DNA of 64,000 bases from Chloroherpetonaceae bacterium. GTDB taxonomy: Bacteria > Bacteroidota > Chlorobiia > Chlorobiales > Thermochlorobacteraceae. The notes under the pieces are model-generated. The model saw nothing but the letters and a program-made list of their open reading frames with translations. It was not told where the DNA came from and did not search any database. This document shows, piece by piece, positions 60,973 to 64,000 of this stretch. Every line of letters begins with the position of its first letter. Within the stretch, counting starts at the first letter, position 1. The translations under genes were made by a program, and so were the position numbers. The stretch lies in contig JANWWM010000061.1 in the NCBI GenBank assembly GCA_025055975.1, positions 1 through 64,000 of the forward strand, given 5' to 3'.

Positions 60973-61773
60973 ATGAGCGTTGAGATTCACCCAACGGCGA
61001 TCGTAAGCCCGAAAGCCAAGCTCGCCGACGGCGTTTCGATCGGCGCGTTTGCGGTCGTCGAAGACGACGTGGAAATCGGCGAAGGCACGCTCGTTCAGCC
61101 GCGCGCGCACATTGCGAGCGGGGCGCGCATCGGCAAACGATGCCGAATTTTCGTCGGCGCCGTCGTCTCGATGATTCCCCAAGATTTGAAGTTCAAGGGC
61201 GAAACGTCGTTTGTCGTCGTGGGCGACGAGACGACGATACGCGAATACGCCACGCTGCACAGGGGCACGGGCGAAAACGGCAAAACGGTCGTCGGCTCGA
61301 ACTGCTTGATTATGGCGTATGTCCATCTTGCCCACGACGTCGTGGTCGGCGACCATGTCATCATTTCCAACGCGACGCAGGTCGGCGGGCATTGCGAGAT
61401 TGGCGACCATGCCACGATTGGCGGCGTGTGCGGCATTCATCAATTCACGCGCGTCGGTCGGCATGCGATGGTCGCCAGTTCGTCGCGCGTCGTCTACGAC
61501 GTGCCGCCTTTCGTGATGGCGGGCAGAGAACCGTTTCGCTACGAGGGCTTGAACCTCGTGGGCTTGAAGCGACGCGGCTTTCCGCCCGAAACGCTCAAAA
61601 CGTTGCGCGACATTTATCGCGTCATTTTTCAAACGGGTTTGTTGCTCCCCAACGCGCTTGAACGGGTCAAAGCCGAGTTTCCGCCCTCGCCTGAACGCGA
61701 CGAAATCATCGCTTTCTTCGAATCGGGCAATCGTCGTCAGTTCATTCGCGGTCAGTTTCGCGGCGAGAGTTGA
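60973..61773 (+). CDS. lpxA: UDP-N-acetylglucosamine acyltransferase LpxA
   Basis: LpxA adds a hydroxyacyl chain to the 3-OH of UDP-GlcNAc, the first step of lipid A synthesis. The 266-residue protein is a left-handed beta-helix with hexapeptide repeats from residue 2 (IHPTAIVSPKAKLADGVSIG). The catalytic histidine is in VHLAHDVVVGDHV. The C-terminal helical part has YEGLNLVGLKRRGFPPE. Length is normal for the family. It implies an outer membrane with lipid A. Confidence 0.95.
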   Translation: MSVEIHPTAIVSPKAKLADGVSIGAFAVVEDDVEIGEGTLVQPRAHIASGARIGKRCRIFVGAVVSMIPQDLKFKGETSFVVVGDETTIREYATLHRGTGENGKTVVGSNCLIMAYVHLAHDVVVGDHVIISNATQVGGHCEIGDHATIGGVCGIHQFTRVGRHAMVASSSRVVYDVPPFVMAGREPFRYEGLNLVGLKRRGFPPETLKTLRDIYRVIFQTGLLLPNALERVKAEFPPSPERDEIIAFFESGNRRQFIRGQFRGES

Positions 61774-61796
61774 CGCTTCGCCCCGAACCCTCGCGC

Positions 61797-61825
61797 TTGT
61801 CGCTCCGCGAAAGTTTTTGCATAAT
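61797..61825 (+). promoter_or_regulatory. Candidate promoter for bchY
   Basis: TTGTCG (61797-61802) and CATAAT (61820-61825) are separated by 17 bp, 26 bp before the bchY start. A CGGAGT ribosome binding site lies at 61841-61846. The spacing is ideal for a sigma-70-type factor. The match is seen, the activity is inferred. Confidence 0.5.
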
Positions 61826-61851
61826 GCGAGCAGAAGAAAACGGAGTCAAAA

Positions 61852-63186
61852 ATGAACGCCACATCGAGCACGAAACCGCTTGAATCGGACGGCGATTTTT
61901 CGCGCCTGTTCGAGATTCTCCGCGAGCAAACCAAGAGCGAAAAGGAAGCGGAAACCAACCTGCACCCGCAAACGATGTGTCCGGCTTTCGGCGGCTTGCG
62001 CGTGCTGACGCGCATCGACGGCGCGCAGGTTTGCCTTGCGACCGACAAAGGCTGCATGTATGGCTTGACCTTCGTTACGCATTTCTACGCCGCCAAAAAG
62101 TCCATCGTCTCGCCCGAAGTGATGTCGACTCAACTATCGAGCGGCACGATGATCGACGACATTCGCAAAACGCTCGAAGAAATCGCAAAAGACAAATCCA
62201 TTCGTCTGATTCCCGTCGTGAGCTTGTGCGTAGCGGAAACGGCGGGAATCGCCGAAGAACTTCTGCCCAAGAAGGTCGGCGAGGCGGAGGTCGCGCTCGT
62301 GCGCATTCCCGCCTACCTCATCAAGTCGCACCCCGAAGCCAAAGACATCGCCGTCGAAGCCTTGCTCAAACGCTTCGCGCTTCCTCCGACGAGAGAACTC
62401 AAAAAATCCGTCGCCATCGTCGGAGAAATTTTCCCTCTCGATGCGATGATGATTGGACAAGTTCTGCAAAGAATCGGCGTTGAATCCGTCTTGGTTCTGC
62501 CGTCGCAACAGTTGGAAGATTATAAGGACGCGGGCGACGTGGGGTGCGCCGTCGCGCTTCACCCGTTCTACGAGCGCGTCGAGCAGTTCTATCGAGAGCG
62601 CGGAACGCCCGTCATCGCGGGCAATCCCGTCGGCGCGAACTCGACTTACAAGTGGATCAAAGACATTGGCGACGCGCTGAATCTGGACGCGGAACTCGTC
62701 GAGCGAGTGGCGCAGGAAGAAAAAGAAAAAATCAAAGCCGTCATCGCTGCCAAGAAAATCAACGCGACCATCATCGTCGCGGGCTACGAAGGAAACGAAT
62801 TCCCGCTCGTGCGCTTGCTCTTGGAAGCGGGCGCCAACGTGCCCTACGCCTCGACTTCCATCGCGCGCACGAAACTCGGCGACGACGACCACAAACTGCT
62901 CACGACGCTCGGCACGGAACTGCGCTACCGAAAATATCTCGAAGAAGACCGACGCGCCGTTCTCAAACACAAGCCCGATTTGGTTTTGGGCACCACGTCG
63001 CTCGACAGTTACGTCAAAGAGCAAGGCATTCCCGCCGTTTATTACACCAACATCGTGTCGTCGCGCCCGATTTATTTCGCGCAGGGCGCGAGCGCGATGC
63101 TCGACTTGATTCAATCGCTCATTCGAAGGCGCGGCGCGTTCGAAAAGATGAAGCGATTTTTTGAAGGCGACGGCGATTCGGCGTAA
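61852..63186 (+). CDS. bchY: Chlorophyllide a reductase subunit Y
   Basis: BchY and BchZ form the catalytic component of chlorophyllide reductase, the nitrogenase-like enzyme that reduces ring B toward bacteriochlorophyll a. The 444-residue protein has three cysteines placed as cluster ligands: Cys43 (PQTMCPAFGG), Cys68 (DKGCMYGLTFVTHFY) and Cys126 (SLCVAETAG). The rest keeps the alpha/beta nitrogenase-like architecture. The YGLTFVTHFYAAKKSI segment is characteristic of BchY as against BchB or NifK. bchX and bchZ are not in the window. A likely promoter at 61797 suggests its own transcript. This gene is the main evidence for phototrophy. Confidence 0.9.
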   Translation: MNATSSTKPLESDGDFSRLFEILREQTKSEKEAETNLHPQTMCPAFGGLRVLTRIDGAQVCLATDKGCMYGLTFVTHFYAAKKSIVSPEVMSTQLSSGTMIDDIRKTLEEIAKDKSIRLIPVVSLCVAETAGIAEELLPKKVGEAEVALVRIPAYLIKSHPEAKDIAVEALLKRFALPPTRELKKSVAIVGEIFPLDAMMIGQVLQRIGVESVLVLPSQQLEDYKDAGDVGCAVALHPFYERVEQFYRERGTPVIAGNPVGANSTYKWIKDIGDALNLDAELVERVAQEEKEKIKAVIAAKKINATIIVAGYEGNEFPLVRLLLEAGANVPYASTSIARTKLGDDDHKLLTTLGTELRYRKYLEEDRRAVLKHKPDLVLGTTSLDSYVKEQGIPAVYYTNIVSSRPIYFAQGASAMLDLIQSLIRRRGAFEKMKRFFEGDGDSA

Positions 63187-63235
63187 ACTCGTCGCAAAGC
63201 CCTCGACGCATTCTCGTTCTTTCGCTTGCCGGGAA

Positions 63236-64000
63236 ATGTCAAATTATTTCAGGATCGTTCAACATCGTCTCGCGTTGCGCGGTTGGTTCGCGCTTCGAAC
63301 GCGCTTTTTTCGCAAAAGCCTTTCGGATGCGGAGTTTTTCAAGCTCTTCGCCTTTGAAGCCAAAAGCGCGGAAGAATTTTTGAGGCTCTTCGCTCGTCAA
63401 TCGCGCCACGACTTTTTCTTCAATCTCGGCAATCGCAAAGAATTTTTCTTGCAACTGCTCTCGCGCCACGATTCTCCGCAGAACGTCATTATGCGCGCCG
63501 AAGCGCTTTTAGGCGACAAGGTCTCGCTGTTCGGCGCAAGTCATCGCTTCGAGAACGGCTGGAACTGGGGATTGGACTTGAAAACCAAGCGAGAGTTCGA
63601 TACGTCGTCGTTTTTCACGAAAGTTTCGATTCCGTCGGGAAGCGGCTCCGACATCAAGTTTCCTTGGGAACTTTCGCGCTTTCATTTCGCGTGGACGCTC
63701 GGAAAAGCTTATTGGCTGACGAATCGCCTCGCCTACAAAGAAAAATTCATCGCGCTCGTTTCCGATTGGCAAGCGAAAAATCCTTTCGGCTACGGAATCA
63801 ATTGGCACAACGCGATGGAAGTCGCCATTCGCGCCGCGAATCTCGTCGCAGGCTTCTACTTTTTCTGCGACGGCGAAAGCGACGCGCCGTTTTGGATTTC
63901 GTTGCTCAAACTGCTCTATGAGCACGGCGACTACATTGAACACAACCTTGAATACACGCGCCGAAGCGGCAATCATCTCGTCGCCGACGCGCTTGGTCTT
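63236..64000 (+). CDS. Heparinase II/III-family protein, 3' end outside window
   Basis: The frame starts at ATG 63236 and stays open for 255 codons to the window edge. The sequence has the N-terminal alpha/alpha-toroid pattern of alginate lyase/heparinase II/III proteins: HRFENGWNWGLDLK, FPWELSRFHFAWTLGKAYW, and GYGINWHNAMEVAIRAANLV, the substrate-cleft asparagine/histidine region. No signal peptide is seen at the start. Related proteins occur in capsule or exopolysaccharide clusters, where they degrade or trim uronic-acid polymers. The catalytic and C-terminal beta-sandwich regions would lie beyond the window. Confidence 0.75.
   Translation, partial: MSNYFRIVQHRLALRGWFALRTRFFRKSLSDAEFFKLFAFEAKSAEEFLRLFARQSRHDFFFNLGNRKEFFLQLLSRHDSPQNVIMRAEALLGDKVSLFGASHRFENGWNWGLDLKTKREFDTSSFFTKVSIPSGSGSDIKFPWELSRFHFAWTLGKAYWLTNRLAYKEKFIALVSDWQAKNPFGYGINWHNAMEVAIRAANLVAGFYFFCDGESDAPFWISLLKLLYEHGDYIEHNLEYTRRSGNHLVADALGL

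Noticed and set aside
1-64000. Cobalamin, SAM or c-di-GMP riboswitches, tRNA genes, CRISPR repeats, transposases
   Set aside because: I checked the spacers by eye for the conserved core sequences, T-loop patterns, regular direct repeats and DDE-type genes, and found none. A covariance-model scan could still reveal divergent RNAs.

Overview
The window is a gene-dense bacterial chromosome segment with about 50 protein genes on both strands, short spacers, and no tRNA, rRNA, CRISPR array or insertion sequence that I could see. It looks like a phototrophic member of the Chlorobi lineage, near Chloroherpeton or Candidatus Thermochlorobacter. Three things point there: a BchY subunit of chlorophyllide reductase (three cluster-type cysteines), a plant/cyanobacterial-type carotene desaturase, and a type IX secretion (T9SS) theme. 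The T9SS theme consists of a PorU-like C25 peptidase and several secreted proteins ending in NYPNPFNP-type sorting domains. The taxonomic placement is inference from gene content, not from a marker-gene tree.

Layout. 1-4199: a run of surface beta-propeller proteins, a second T9SS cargo protein and a corrinoid adenosyltransferase, read as a vitamin B12 acquisition locus whose transporter is probably just left of the window. 4200-9430: housekeeping and pigment genes (ilvE on minus, a lipoprotein, ndk, ddl, a CrtP/CrtQ-type desaturase), closed by a clear terminator. 9500-11045: a compact candidate restriction-modification pair, an HTH-nuclease fusion facing a DPPY methyltransferase with overlapping 3' ends. 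11318-24832: a sodium symporter, a CPA2 antiporter, mutS, mfd, an Ala/Pro-rich small protein, a nucleotidyltransferase fused to a degenerate phosphomannomutase, and ruvC. 24838-30390: a very large PorU-like protein. 30589-35017: SDR, GNAT and methyltransferase genes, then a PpiD-like chaperone. 35236-39693: a PhoD-like phosphatase, two small AtpZ/AtpI-like membrane proteins, and atpB-E-F-H. This operon ends at a terminator without atpA, atpG, atpD or atpC.

39774-46693: hemE, a UDP-sugar dehydrogenase, cysS and a secreted GH13 glycosidase with a T9SS tail. 46761-49860 (minus): a zinc-ribbon mini-protein, an orphan response regulator with an AraC-type output domain, and an esterase with a T9SS-like tail but no signal peptide. 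49944-55523: a Xer recombinase, hpf, hprK, and a peptide-type ABC binding protein and permease separated by a spacer carrying inverted repeats. 55525-64000: ccmC, a methyltransferase, hemW, a large DUF2723 membrane protein, lpxA, bchY and the start of a heparinase-family protein.

Functional threads. Tetrapyrrole chemistry recurs (cobO, hemE, hemW, ccmC, bchY), as does cell-envelope assembly (T9SS, lpxA, ddl, nucleotide sugars, PpiD, DUF2723). The observations most worth following are the T9SS-targeted beta-propellers next to cobO, the HTH-nuclease/methyltransferase pair, and the ILEI-like insertion in the oversized PorU. After those come the degenerate phosphomannomutase domain and the esterase with a T9SS-like tail but no export signal.
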